DNA from: Nocardioides sp.
GTDB taxonomy: Bacteria; Actinomycetota; Actinomycetes; Propionibacteriales; Nocardioidaceae
Assembly (NCBI RefSeq): GCF_029937575.1
Contig: NZ_JAPYPS010000004.1
Coordinates: forward strand, 16,624 to 80,623
Reading direction: 5' to 3'
DNA: 64,000 nucleotides
Positions 8,718 through 16,649 of the stretch are shown here, in pieces. The position numbers and the translations under genes were made by a program. The notes beneath the pieces were generated by a model. It was not told where the DNA came from. It saw only the letters and a program-made list of their open reading frames with translations, and did not search any database. The first letter of the stretch is position 1. Each line of letters opens with the position of its first letter.

Positions 8718-10655
8718 CTACTCCGCCAGCCACGCCGCGTACGCGTCGAACGTGTAGGGCCGCCCGAGGAAGTCCGCGACGAGGTCGGCGGCGTCCTTCG
8801 TGCCACCGGGGGCGAGGACGCAGTCGCGGTACCGGCCGGCGACCCCCGTGCCGGCCTCGTCGAAGAGGTCGGCGGGGTCGAAGGCGCTGAAGAGGTCCTT
8901 GGCGATGACCAGCGACCACATGTAGGTGTAGTAGCCCGAGCTGTAGCCACCGAGGTGGCCGAAGCTGGCGAACATGTGGGTGCCGTCGAGGTAGGGCCAC
9001 GCCGAGTAGCGCTCCTGGAGCTCGATCATCCTCGCCGTGAGGTCGGCGGGCCGCTCGACGTGGAAGTAGTAGGACATCGCGGCGTAGAACATCTGCACCC
9101 GCGCGGTGTAGCCCTTGCCGAAGTCGTCGCTGCGCCGCATCGACTCGACCAGGTCGGTGGGGATCGGCTCGCCGGCCGCGTTGGTGGCGAAGCTGCTGAG
9201 GATGTCGGGGTCCCAGGCCCACTCCTCCAGCATCTGCGACGGCGCCTCGACGAAGTCCCACTCCGTGGCCACCCCGGCGAAGCGCGCCCACGGCACCTGC
9301 CCGCCGAGGACGTGGTGGACCAGGTGGCCGAACTCGTGGAAGAGCGTGACGACGTGGTCGTGCTCCATCAGGCCGCGCGAGAAGTTGCAGACCAGCACAC
9401 CCTCCGGCAGCTGGCGGCCGGCCACCCCGTCGGTGAGCGTGAACTGCGCGGCGTGCTTGTACTTCCCGTCGCGGGGGTGCAGGTCGAGGTAGATCCGTCC
9501 CAGCGGAGCCGTGTCGTCGCCCGCCGCGGCGTCGTGGACGTCGTACACGGCCACATCGGCGTCCCACACGGTCGCGTCCGCGATCCGCTCGTAGCGCAGG
9601 CCGAACAGTCGGCCGGTCACGTCCAGCAGCCCCTGGCGGACCTTGTCGAAGGCGAAGTAGGTGCGCACCCGCTGCGAGTCGACGTCGTACTGCTCCTTGC
9701 GGACCAGCTCCTCGTAGTAGGGCGCGTCGTAGTTGGGGACCCGCTCGGCGTCGGGGAAGTCGGCCCGGTAGCGCTCGAGCAGGATCGCGAGATCGCGCTC
9801 CATCGGCTCGGCTGCCGCGTCGGCGATCTTGTCGATGAACGCCGGGATGGCCGGGCCCTCCTTGATCATCTTCACGTCGGCGTCGTACGCCGCCCAGTCG
9901 GCGTACCCGACGAGGTTGGCGATCTCGTGGCGCAGGTCGAACATCTCGCGCAGCAGGGGGTCGGTGGCCGGCCATCCGCGCTCCAGGAAGGCCACCGTCA
10001 TGTCGCGGCGAACGTCCTGGTCGTGGGCGAACATCCGGGTGGGGACGGCGTCGGGGTAGTCAGTGGTGACGGTCACCAGGCCGTCGTCGGCGGCCTCATG
10101 GGCGTCGAGGAAGTCCTGCGGCAGGCCGGCGAGCCGCTCGGGAGCCACCCGGATCGTGCGCACGTCGTCGCGGATGACCTTGCCGAACTCCTGGTCGATC
10201 TCGGTGAGCCGCTCGTTGATCGCGGTGATCCGGGCCCGGGTCTCGTCGTCCTGGTCGACGCCGGCGCGGGTGAAGTCGGCCAGCACCTTGGCCATCAGCC
10301 GGCTCGCCTGCTCGTCGAGCCCGGAGGCGTCCAGCCCGGCGAAGACCTCGTAGAGCCCGCGGTCGAGGCTCAGCTCGGTCATCAGGCGCATCACGTCCTG
10401 CTCGGCCTTCTCGGCACTCGTGCGGACCGCCTCGTCGGGGTGCACGTTGCCGTACAGCGAGCCCATCGCCGCGACGTTGCCCAGCTGCAGCGCCGCCTCG
10501 TCCCACACCAGCAGGGCCGCCATCGCCTCGGTGGGCGGGTCCTCGCGCAAGCCGTCGATCAGGGCACGGGCGGCCGCGATCCCCTCCTCGGCGCGGGTCC
10601 GGACCCACTCCTCGGCGTGCTCGGCATCGGGCAGGGTCAGCGGCGAGATCGTCAC
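8718..10655 (-). CDS. M3 family zinc oligopeptidase
   Basis: 645 aa, close to the usual 650-700 of the thimet oligopeptidase/Dcp family. The zinc site HEFGH is at residues 440-444, followed by the family's downstream acidic ligand region (DFVEAPSQMLEEW). These cytoplasmic enzymes degrade short peptides, including cleaved signal peptides. The GTG start is 6 nt after TACCGT, consistent with leaderless transcription. No signal peptide and no linked genes. Confidence 0.93.
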   Translation of the reverse strand: MTISPLTLPDAEHAEEWVRTRAEEGIAAARALIDGLREDPPTEAMAALLVWDEAALQLGNVAAMGSLYGNVHPDEAVRTSAEKAEQDVMRLMTELSLDRGLYEVFAGLDASGLDEQASRLMAKVLADFTRAGVDQDDETRARITAINERLTEIDQEFGKVIRDDVRTIRVAPERLAGLPQDFLDAHEAADDGLVTVTTDYPDAVPTRMFAHDQDVRRDMTVAFLERGWPATDPLLREMFDLRHEIANLVGYADWAAYDADVKMIKEGPAIPAFIDKIADAAAEPMERDLAILLERYRADFPDAERVPNYDAPYYEELVRKEQYDVDSQRVRTYFAFDKVRQGLLDVTGRLFGLRYERIADATVWDADVAVYDVHDAAAGDDTAPLGRIYLDLHPRDGKYKHAAQFTLTDGVAGRQLPEGVLVCNFSRGLMEHDHVVTLFHEFGHLVHHVLGGQVPWARFAGVATEWDFVEAPSQMLEEWAWDPDILSSFATNAAGEPIPTDLVESMRRSDDFGKGYTARVQMFYAAMSYYFHVERPADLTARMIELQERYSAWPYLDGTHMFASFGHLGGYSSGYYTYMWSLVIAKDLFSAFDPADLFDEAGTGVAGRYRDCVLAPGGTKDAADLVADFLGRPYTFDAYAAWLAE

Positions 10656-10661
10656 GAGGCC

Positions 10662-10667
10662 ACGGTA
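10662..10667 (-). promoter_or_regulatory. Leaderless -10 box of the M3 peptidase
   Basis: TACCGT on the minus strand, 6 nt before the GTG at 10655. Confidence 0.45.
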
Positions 10668-10750
10668 GACGGTCGGGGCCGGAACAGTCCTTCCCGTTTC
10701 CGTCGCCTGTCGGGCGGATCCGCGGCGTGTCGGGTCGGGATCGGGACGGA

Positions 10751-10782
10751 GGAGTGCCCCGCCGGGCTCAGCAGGGCACTCC
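10751..10782 (-). terminator. Hairpin downstream of the sigma factor
   Basis: GGAGTGCCC and GGGCACTCC form a perfect 9-bp stem 6 bp after the sigma factor stop. No U tract follows, as is common in high-GC actinobacteria. Confidence 0.6.
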
Positions 10783-10787
10783 CAGAC

Positions 10788-11993
10788 TCAACCGCCGAGC
10801 TGGTCGCGCCGCCGCGACAGGTACGCCGCCTCGGCCGCGTTGTCGCTGAGCCCGAGCGCCCGGTCGTACGCCGCCCGTGCCTCCTCGCTGCGACCCAGCC
10901 TGCGCAACAGGTCCGCCCGGGTGGCGTGCCAGGCGTGGTAGGCGTCGAGTGGCAGCGCGTCGACCAGCGCCAGCGCGACCTCGGGGCCGTCGAGCTCGGC
11001 GATCGCTACGGCCCGGTTCAGGGCGACGATCGGGTTGGGGTCGATGCCCGCCAGCTGGGTGTAGAGCGCGGCGATCTGCGACCAGTCGGTGTCGCGCACG
11101 TCCCGGGCGTCGGTGTGCACGGCGTTGATGGCGGCCAACAGCTGGTAGCGCCCCGGCCTGCCGAGGGCCAGGCACTCGCGCACCAGGGCGTGCCCCTCGT
11201 CGATCGCTGCACGGTCCCACCGCGAGCGATCCTGCTCGTCCAGGGTGATCAGCTCGCCACCCGGCGCGAGGCGCGCCGTACGGCGGGCGTCGATGAGCAG
11301 CATCAGGGCGAGCAGGCCGGTGACCTCCGTCGCGTCGGGCAGCAGGCCGCGCAGGATCCGGGCGAGCCTGATCGCCTCGGCGGTGAGGTCCTCGCGCAGC
11401 GGGGCGTCCCCGGAGGTCGACAGGTAGCCCTCGTTGAAGACGAGGTAGAGCACCGCGAGCACCGCGTCGACGCGCGCCGGGAGGTCCGCGGCGCACGGCA
11501 CCCGGTAGGGAATGTGGGCCGCGGTGATCTTCCTCTTGGCGCGGGTGATCCGCTGACCCATCGTGGTCTCGGGCACCAGGAACGCTGCGGCGATCTCGGG
11601 GACGGTGAGCCCGCCGAGGAGCCGCAGGGTGAGGGCCACCCGGGCCTCGGGCGCCAGCGCCGGGTGGCAGCAGGTGAAGATCAGCCGCAGCCGGTCGTCC
11701 TCCACCACGCCCGTGGCCTCGTGGGGTGTGTCGTCATGCAGCATGTGGGCCGCCTGGTGCTTGGCGTCGCGGTGCGACTCGCGACGGAGCCGGTCGATGG
11801 CCTTGCGGGTGGCCGTCGTGGTCAGCCAGCCGCCGGGGTTGGCCGGCACGCCGTCGACGGGCCAGCGCTCGAGGGCGACCAGGAGCGCCTCGCCCGCGGC
11901 GTCCTCGGCGACGTCGAGGTCACCGAAGCGCCGCGTGAGCGAGGCGACCACCCGGCCGAACTCCTCGCGGTAGACCCGCTCGAGGCTCTCCAC
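10788..11993 (-). CDS. ECF42-type RNA polymerase sigma factor
   Basis: 401 aa, about twice a minimal ECF sigma. Sigma region 2 (EEFGRVVASLTRRFGDLDVAEDAAGEALLVALE) and region 4 (LTVPEIAAAFLVPETTMGQRITRAKRKI) lie in the first 190 residues. A C-terminal extension of about 200 residues is helical and TPR-like (FNEGYLSTSG, LNRAVAIAELDGPEVALALV). Long ECFs with this tail encoded beside a DGPF/YCII protein form group ECF42. The GTG start at 11993 is chosen because GAGGAGG lies 6 nt upstream and the longer ORF is only the shadow of the YCII gene. It is co-transcribed with that gene (29-nt gap). Confidence 0.88.
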   Translation of the reverse strand: MESLERVYREEFGRVVASLTRRFGDLDVAEDAAGEALLVALERWPVDGVPANPGGWLTTTATRKAIDRLRRESHRDAKHQAAHMLHDDTPHEATGVVEDDRLRLIFTCCHPALAPEARVALTLRLLGGLTVPEIAAAFLVPETTMGQRITRAKRKITAAHIPYRVPCAADLPARVDAVLAVLYLVFNEGYLSTSGDAPLREDLTAEAIRLARILRGLLPDATEVTGLLALMLLIDARRTARLAPGGELITLDEQDRSRWDRAAIDEGHALVRECLALGRPGRYQLLAAINAVHTDARDVRDTDWSQIAALYTQLAGIDPNPIVALNRAVAIAELDGPEVALALVDALPLDAYHAWHATRADLLRRLGRSEEARAAYDRALGLSDNAAEAAYLSRRRDQLGG

Positions 11994-12022
11994 GCCGACC
12001 TCCTCGAGCGCCGGGCCGGCGC

Positions 12023-12388
12023 TCAGGCCTCGGGCTCGTCCTGGAAGGGACGCACCTCCACCTTGCCGGCACACGCCTTCGACCCCTTCTGGGCCCACAC
12101 CAGCGCGGCATCCAGGTCCGGCGCCTCGATCACCCAGAAGCCGCCGAGGTACTCCTTCGACTCGGCGTAGGGCCCGTCGGTGATGACCGGCTGAGCGCCG
12201 GTGTTGTCGACCACCGTGCTCATCTCGAGCGGCTGCAGTCCGCCGGCGAACACCCAGGCGCCCTGCTCCTTGACCTCGGTGTTGAACGCGTCGACGGCGG
12301 CGAAGAGCTCCTGCATCTGGGCCGGGGTCATCTCGTCCATGGTGGTGTCGGCGGGGTCGTGGTTGACGGCCAGGAAGTACTGCGACAT
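12023..12388 (-). CDS. YCII/DGPF family protein, partner of the ECF42 sigma
   Basis: 121 aa YCII-related domain (MSQYFLAVNHDP, TDGPYAESKEYLGGFWVIEAPDLDAAL). DGPYAESKE is the motif that names the DGPF family. The biochemical role is unknown; members are small ferredoxin-like folds, sometimes suggested to be enzymes or signal sensors. A strong GAGGAGA Shine-Dalgarno precedes the ATG. It is the first gene of a two-gene operon with the ECF42 sigma factor, the characteristic context of that group, which has no obvious anti-sigma factor. Confidence 0.9.
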   Translation of the reverse strand: MSQYFLAVNHDPADTTMDEMTPAQMQELFAAVDAFNTEVKEQGAWVFAGGLQPLEMSTVVDNTGAQPVITDGPYAESKEYLGGFWVIEAPDLDAALVWAQKGSKACAGKVEVRPFQDEPEA

Positions 12389-12467
12389 GGGTTTCTCCTC
12401 CAGTGCGGCGGCCCGAGTGGCTGCCTCTCATCCTCACCACGAACCGGGACGTAGCGATACGACACCC

Positions 12468-12485
12468 CCCGAAAGACTTTTCGGG
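12468..12485 (-). terminator. CCCGAAA hairpin downstream of the scramblase-like gene
   Basis: CCCGAAA-GACT-TTTCGGG is a perfect 7-bp stem with a 4-nt loop, 6 bp past the stop of the gene to its right. It could also lie in the promoter region of the YCII-sigma operon. Confidence 0.55.
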
Positions 12486-12491
12486 ACGAGC

Positions 12492-13313
12492 TCAGCCCAG
12501 GCCGCGCTGGTCCTGCTTGAGCGCGGTGTCCACACTGACCGCGGCCGCGACCACGAGCGCCTGCAGCGGCCCCTCGAGCGGGCGGTGGATCTGGACGACG
12601 TAGTTGTCGGCCGTGGTGAACATCGTCTTCGCCAGGCCCTCCCAGGTCTTGGTGATCCGGGCCACCTCGACGTCGGCGTGGTCACGGATCGAGAAGTTCC
12701 ACGCCCGCCAGTTCTCCGCGTTGATGGAGCCGATCTGGTGGCCCCCGGCGATCAGGCCGAAGCGGATCTTGCCGAAGACGTTCTGCTGCACGAGCTGGCC
12801 GATCTCGTTGCCCCGCGCGTCCTGCACGATGACCTTGGACTTCACGAGCTTCGCCGGCCGCGTGATCGCCAGCACCGGTGCCCCGTTGGCGTCGACGACC
12901 TGCAGCTTGTGGGTCATGAACTGGTCGTAGGAGGTCAGCACCCGCGCGGCCTTCTTGAGCGCGCTCTGCCCGACCTGGCGCACAGCACCGATCTGGCGGG
13001 CATGCTGGTCGTAGATCGCGTACTCGTTGTTGACCTCGATGAGCTTGGCCTTCTGGTTGACCACCAGGACGGGCTCGGTGAACAACGAGCCACCGCCGGA
13101 GAAGGCCGCCTGTCCCGCCGTACCCGCGCGCTCGACGTCGCGCTGCACCTTCTCCGGGGCTCGGTCGACGGTGGGCACGTGACCCTGCACCGGCGGGTCC
13201 GTGCTCTGCCGCCCGTGGGAGGCCACGTGCTCGGTCCACGTGGAGCCGTCGTAGTAGCGGACCTCGTGCCGACCGAACGGATCGGCGTACCAGCCGGGGG
13301 CAGCGTTCGTCAC
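12492..13313 (-). CDS. DUF2510 plus scramblase/LURP-one-like protein
   Basis: 273 aa. The N-terminal 30 residues (APGWYADPFGRHEVRYYDGSTWTEHV) are a DUF2510 motif. Residues about 75-265 resemble the phospholipid scramblase/LURP-one beta-barrel fold (LFTEPVLVVNQKAKLIEVNNEYAIYDQ, IRDHADVEVARITKTWEGL). Bacterial members are uncharacterised; the fold suggests membrane association rather than catalysis. The GTG start at 13313 has TAGGCT 7 nt upstream (leaderless). Confidence 0.8.
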   Translation of the reverse strand: MTNAAPGWYADPFGRHEVRYYDGSTWTEHVASHGRQSTDPPVQGHVPTVDRAPEKVQRDVERAGTAGQAAFSGGGSLFTEPVLVVNQKAKLIEVNNEYAIYDQHARQIGAVRQVGQSALKKAARVLTSYDQFMTHKLQVVDANGAPVLAITRPAKLVKSKVIVQDARGNEIGQLVQQNVFGKIRFGLIAGGHQIGSINAENWRAWNFSIRDHADVEVARITKTWEGLAKTMFTTADNYVVQIHRPLEGPLQALVVAAAVSVDTALKQDQRGLG

Positions 13314-13320
13314 GACGGGG

Positions 13321-13374
13321 AGCCTACGCGGGATCCGCCGATCCGCTGCCGGGCACCGCTCGCCGACCTAAACT
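13321..13374. promoter_or_regulatory. Divergent leaderless promoters (scramblase-like / GH6)
   Basis: On the minus strand TAGGCT (13321-13326) lies 7 nt before the GTG at 13313. On the plus strand TAAACT (13369-13374) lies 6 nt before the GTG at 13381. Neither gene shows a Shine-Dalgarno. Confidence 0.45.
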
Positions 13375-13380
13375 GGACCA

Positions 13381-14436
13381 GTGTGCTTCCCCAGCGTGCG
13401 CGCCGCTCTCGGCGCCCTGATCTTCGCCCTCCTGGCGAGTCTTGCCGTCGTGCCCGGGCCCGCCGATGCCCGGACGGCGAGCGCAACGTCCGCTGGGGAT
13501 CTCTCGGCCACCGCCCCGCTCAACACCCGTCCGAAGCCCGACCCCCGGACCAGGCGCGGGCTCTTCGTCGACGACCGGATGAAGGCCGCCAACGCCGGCG
13601 ACGCCTTCAGGGCGATCGGCAAGCGGGCGCAGCCGCTGTGGATCACCGACTACTACACGAGTCCTTCCGCCGCACGCGAGGCCACCAAGGCCTACATCGC
13701 GCGCGCACGCTCGGCCCGCAAGACCCCGCTGCTGGTCGTCTACAACATTCCCGACCGTGACTGTGGTCTGTACTCCTCGCAGGACGACCAGATCACCGAC
13801 GCGTTCTACCGGAAGTGGGTGGCCCAGGTCGCCAACGGGATGCGCGGCGGCAAGGCGATCGTGGTCCTCGAGCCCGACGCGATCCCCTTCATCGACAACC
13901 CCGACTGCACCGGTCGCGGCGACCGGCTCGGGCTGCTGAAGTTCGCCACGAAGAAGCTCACCCAGGCCGGCGCCTGGGTCTACATCGACGCCGGCCACTC
14001 CGGATGGCGCTCCTCGACCCACATGGCGCCGCTGCTCAAGAAGGCCGGCATCAAGAAGGCGCGCGGGTTCGCCACCAACGTCGCCAACACGCGCACCAAC
14101 AAGAACGAGACGGCCTACGCCCGCTCCCTGATCAAGCAGCTGAAGAAGCGCAAGGTCAAGGGCGTCCGCTACATCGTCGACACCTCCCGCAACGGCGCCG
14201 GTGCCAAGGGCCCCGCCAACGGCGACGTCTGCAACCCGCTGGCTGCCCGCCTCGGCGCCGACCCCAAGCTGGTCTTCAAGGGCGCGTTCGACGGGCGCCT
14301 GTGGGTCAAGCTGCCGGGAGAGTCCGACGGCCCCTGCAACGGTGGCCCCGGCTCGGGCGAGTTCTTCCCCACGGGTGCGTGCCGGTTGCTGAAGGGCCAG
14401 GCGTTCTACTACGACGGCAGCGCCTGCCGGAAGTAG
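13381..14436 (+). CDS. Secreted glycoside hydrolase family 6 protein
   Basis: 351 aa with a signal peptide (LGALIFALLASLAVVPGPADA). GH6 (endoglucanase/cellobiohydrolase) motifs are present: LLVVYNIPDRDCGLYS with the catalytic-loop Asp, AIVVLEPDAIPFI, VYIDAGHSGW, and the C-terminal GRLWVKLPGESDGPC. GH6 enzymes cleave beta-1,4-glucan with inversion. There is no carbohydrate-binding module, so soluble glucans or a domain-only cellulase are likely. The start is the GTG at 13381 behind TAAACT. Confidence 0.9.
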   Translation: MCFPSVRAALGALIFALLASLAVVPGPADARTASATSAGDLSATAPLNTRPKPDPRTRRGLFVDDRMKAANAGDAFRAIGKRAQPLWITDYYTSPSAAREATKAYIARARSARKTPLLVVYNIPDRDCGLYSSQDDQITDAFYRKWVAQVANGMRGGKAIVVLEPDAIPFIDNPDCTGRGDRLGLLKFATKKLTQAGAWVYIDAGHSGWRSSTHMAPLLKKAGIKKARGFATNVANTRTNKNETAYARSLIKQLKKRKVKGVRYIVDTSRNGAGAKGPANGDVCNPLAARLGADPKLVFKGAFDGRLWVKLPGESDGPCNGGPGSGEFFPTGACRLLKGQAFYYDGSACRK

Positions 14437-14448
14437 CGGCTCGATCGC

Positions 14449-14534
14449 CTCACGCTGGTCGAGGTGCGAGCCTCGCCCGCGGGTCCCCGACGCTGGTCGA
14501 GGTGCGAGCGCAGCGAGCCTCGAAACCTCGTGAG
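14449..14534. repeat. Intergenic inverted repeat with internal tandem copy
   Basis: Outer ends CTCACG and CGTGAG enclose two copies of ACGCTGGTCGAGGTGCGAGC (14452, 14490); the second continues into GCAGCGAGCCTCGAAACC, which is complementary to GGTCGAGG. The layout resembles the element at 30265-30333. Repeats of this style (GGTCGAGG...CCTCGAAACC) are, from memory, common between genes in Nocardioides. Confidence 0.6.
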
Positions 14535-14560
14535 CCGACCGGCGGCCGTCACCCGCCCCG

Positions 14561-15058
14561 TCACCACCCCCACGAGCCGGGTTGCCCCTTGAACGGTCCC
14601 ACCACCGTCGAGGTGATCCAGCCACCGTAGAAGCCACCCTCCTGCGCCGTGACGACCTCGTCGTCGACCACGCATCGGTCCATCGCGGCCGGCATCACCG
14701 AGACCGCGCCCGCCAGGTCGGCGAAGCCGCCGGTGGGCGACGGGTAGGTCCACCCTGCCCGCGAGGCGATCCGACCACCTCCGAGGACGTCGAAGTACGA
14801 CGCCATCCCCTTCCACTCGCAGAACGACGACCCGTCGGCCTCGCGCAGGGCACCGCCGACGAACGCCTCCCGAGGCAGGTAGTACGTCGGGGGATGGCTG
14901 GTCTCGAGCACCCGCCAGGACCGGGTCGTCGAGGCGATCGTCTCGCCGCCGAGGACGACCTGGATCGAGGCCGTGCTGGTCTCCAGCCGGGGCGGGCGCG
15001 GGTAGTCCCAGACCGACTCCTGGCCGGGACCGGGCTCGATCGGGGCGCGGCTGCTCAT
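14561..15058 (-). CDS. DUF427 domain protein
   Basis: 165 aa from the ATG at 15058. The DUF427 core is seen in IQVVLGGETIASTTRSWRVLET, PPTYYLPREAFV and SFCEWKGMASYFDV; the last resembles WKGxAxYY, the best-conserved DUF427 string. The function is unknown. A second, shorter DUF427 gene lies at 34529. It is divergent from the siderophore-interacting protein, with 62 bp between starts. Confidence 0.82.
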   Translation of the reverse strand: MSSRAPIEPGPGQESVWDYPRPPRLETSTASIQVVLGGETIASTTRSWRVLETSHPPTYYLPREAFVGGALREADGSSFCEWKGMASYFDVLGGGRIASRAGWTYPSPTGGFADLAGAVSVMPAAMDRCVVDDEVVTAQEGGFYGGWITSTVVGPFKGQPGSWGW

Positions 15059-15120
15059 GAGGGGAGTCAACCCCCTCGACCAAGCCCCCTCGCTCACCCG
15101 GGAGTGGAGCGTCCTGCACC

Positions 15121-15924
15121 ATGGAGGCCATGGCCACCATGTACGGCGAGGTCGTCTCCACCGAGCACCTCACGCCGACCCTCGTCCGCGTCGTCCTTGG
15201 CGGATCCGGCCTCGACGAGTTCGAGATGCCCGACGCCAGCGACACCTACGTCAACGTGGCGATCCCACCCGCGGGCGTGTCCTACGGCCCGGTCTTCGAC
15301 CCACGCGAGGTCGTGGAGACCTTGCCGCGCGAGCAGTGGCCGGCCCGACGCCGCTACACCGTGCGTGCCTGGGACGCCGAGCAGCGCCTGCTCAGCCTGG
15401 ACTTCGTCGTCCACGGCGACGAGGGGGCGGCCGGCCCCTGGGCGGCCGCGGCCTCCCCCGGGGACGTGCTGATCTTCAACGGTCCCGGCAGCGGCTACCA
15501 CCCCGACGCGAGGGCCGCCTGGCACCTGCTCGTGGGTGACGAGTCGGCGCTTCCCGCCATCGCCGCCGCCCTCGAAGTGCTGCCGACGACGGCGCGGGCC
15601 GTCGTCCGCCTCGTCTGCAACGGCCCTGAGCACGAGGTGCCGCTGACGAGCCCCGGCACGCTCGACCTGGAGTGGCTGCACCGCGGCGGGGCCACCTCGC
15701 TGCCCGGGGCGATCGAGGCACTCGACTTCCCCTCGGGCACCCCCCAGGTCTTCGTGCACGGCGAGGCCGAGGAGATCCGCGCGATCCGCCGTCACCTCGT
15801 GCTCGAGCGCGGACTCTCCGCGAAGGCGATGTCGTGCTCGCCGTACTGGCGCCGCGGCATGACCGACGAGCAGTGGCGCTCGGTCAAGCGTGAGTTCACC
15901 GCGGCGATGGACGCCGACCTCTGA
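15121..15924 (+). CDS. Siderophore-interacting FAD/NAD(P)H reductase family protein
   Basis: 267 aa SIP family (ViuB-like), which reduces Fe(III)-siderophores in the cytoplasm with a flavin. The FAD-binding motif RRRYTVRAWD is near residue 80, FNGPGSGYHPD near 120, LLVGDESALPAIAAALE near 140, and the C-terminal SPYWRRGMTDEQW is diagnostic. Length is typical. The start could be the ATG at 15121, 15130 or 15139. No siderophore biosynthesis genes adjoin it; the EntS-like exporter at 19 kb is the nearest possible functional partner. Confidence 0.9.
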   Translation: MEAMATMYGEVVSTEHLTPTLVRVVLGGSGLDEFEMPDASDTYVNVAIPPAGVSYGPVFDPREVVETLPREQWPARRRYTVRAWDAEQRLLSLDFVVHGDEGAAGPWAAAASPGDVLIFNGPGSGYHPDARAAWHLLVGDESALPAIAAALEVLPTTARAVVRLVCNGPEHEVPLTSPGTLDLEWLHRGGATSLPGAIEALDFPSGTPQVFVHGEAEEIRAIRRHLVLERGLSAKAMSCSPYWRRGMTDEQWRSVKREFTAAMDADL

Positions 15925-16647
15925 TCAGGTCGCCCAGAGGCCGAGGCTGAACCCGGCCGCGACCACCGCCTCCTCGGCAGCCGGTACGTCCTCCGGCGCG
16001 GCCAGCAGGAGGAGGCCCCGCTCGGCGGTGGCGACGTCGAGCGACCCGGCCTCGACCAACCGGCTCCCGGCCGGGAGTCCGGCTGCCCCGAGCTCGGCGT
16101 AGGAGTCGGCGAGCGCGACCCGGTCGCCGACGATGCCCCACGCGACCGCGAAGTGCCCCACGTCCCAGTCCATCTCCGCGGGGGCGACGTGGCCGGTCCG
16201 CAGGTTGGCGACGACCCCGACCGGGCGGTCGAGGGCGATCAGCCGGCGCAGCAGGTCGGGCGTGGCGCCCGGTCCTCGGGCGGGCACGACGCTCACGCCC
16301 GACACCTCGCGGGCGAGGCCGGCCGCCAGGGCAGCGGCGTCGGTGCCGCTCCGGTCGGCCGTGGCGGCGCGTGGCAGGAGGTCCCACCCGCTGCGGTCCA
16401 ATGGCGCGCCCGCCGGTCGCCATGCCGGGGTGTCGTGCGGCCAGATGCGGGTGCCCGCGGCGACGGCGAGGTCGGTCACCGATGGCGGGTCCGGGAGCAC
16501 CGCGTGCAGGGCCGCCCACGCGGCGAACGGCTCGCACTGCTGGTCGGGCTGCGGCAGCGCCGGCCCGTGGACGGCGAGGATCGCGTCGGCGCCGGCGAGC
16601 CGCCGTACGGGTGACCGGGGTTCCGGGGGCGTCGCGGGACCCGTCAC
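15925..16647 (-). CDS. Uncharacterised protein with a papain-like residue pattern
   Basis: About 240 aa. I do not recognise the family. QQCEPFAAWAALHAV, then GHFAVAWGIVGDRVALADSY, give a Cys...His...Asp order like C39/papain-fold peptidases or amidases. Its start lies 2 nt after the stop of the glutamine synthetase-like gene (GTG at 16647, or GTG at 16662 overlapping), so the two are translationally coupled and probably work together. A gamma-glutamyl hydrolase or amidase acting on the ligase product is a guess only. It is convergent with the SIP gene. Confidence 0.6.
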   Translation of the reverse strand: MTGPATPPEPRSPVRRLAGADAILAVHGPALPQPDQQCEPFAAWAALHAVLPDPPSVTDLAVAAGTRIWPHDTPAWRPAGAPLDRSGWDLLPRAATADRSGTDAAALAAGLAREVSGVSVVPARGPGATPDLLRRLIALDRPVGVVANLRTGHVAPAEMDWDVGHFAVAWGIVGDRVALADSYAELGAAGLPAGSRLVEAGSLDVATAERGLLLLAAPEDVPAAEEAVVAAGFSLGLWAT

Positions 16648-16649
16648 GG

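Noticed and set aside
8955-12170. 1071-aa plus-strand ORF, and similar long antisense ORFs (4512-7205, 31637-34219, 40028-41539)
   Set aside because: Antisense shadows of well-supported genes, typical of GC-rich codon use.
10788-12440. 550-aa version of the sigma factor
   Set aside because: The first 149 residues are the YCII gene read in a wrong frame; GAGGAGG marks the GTG at 11993.
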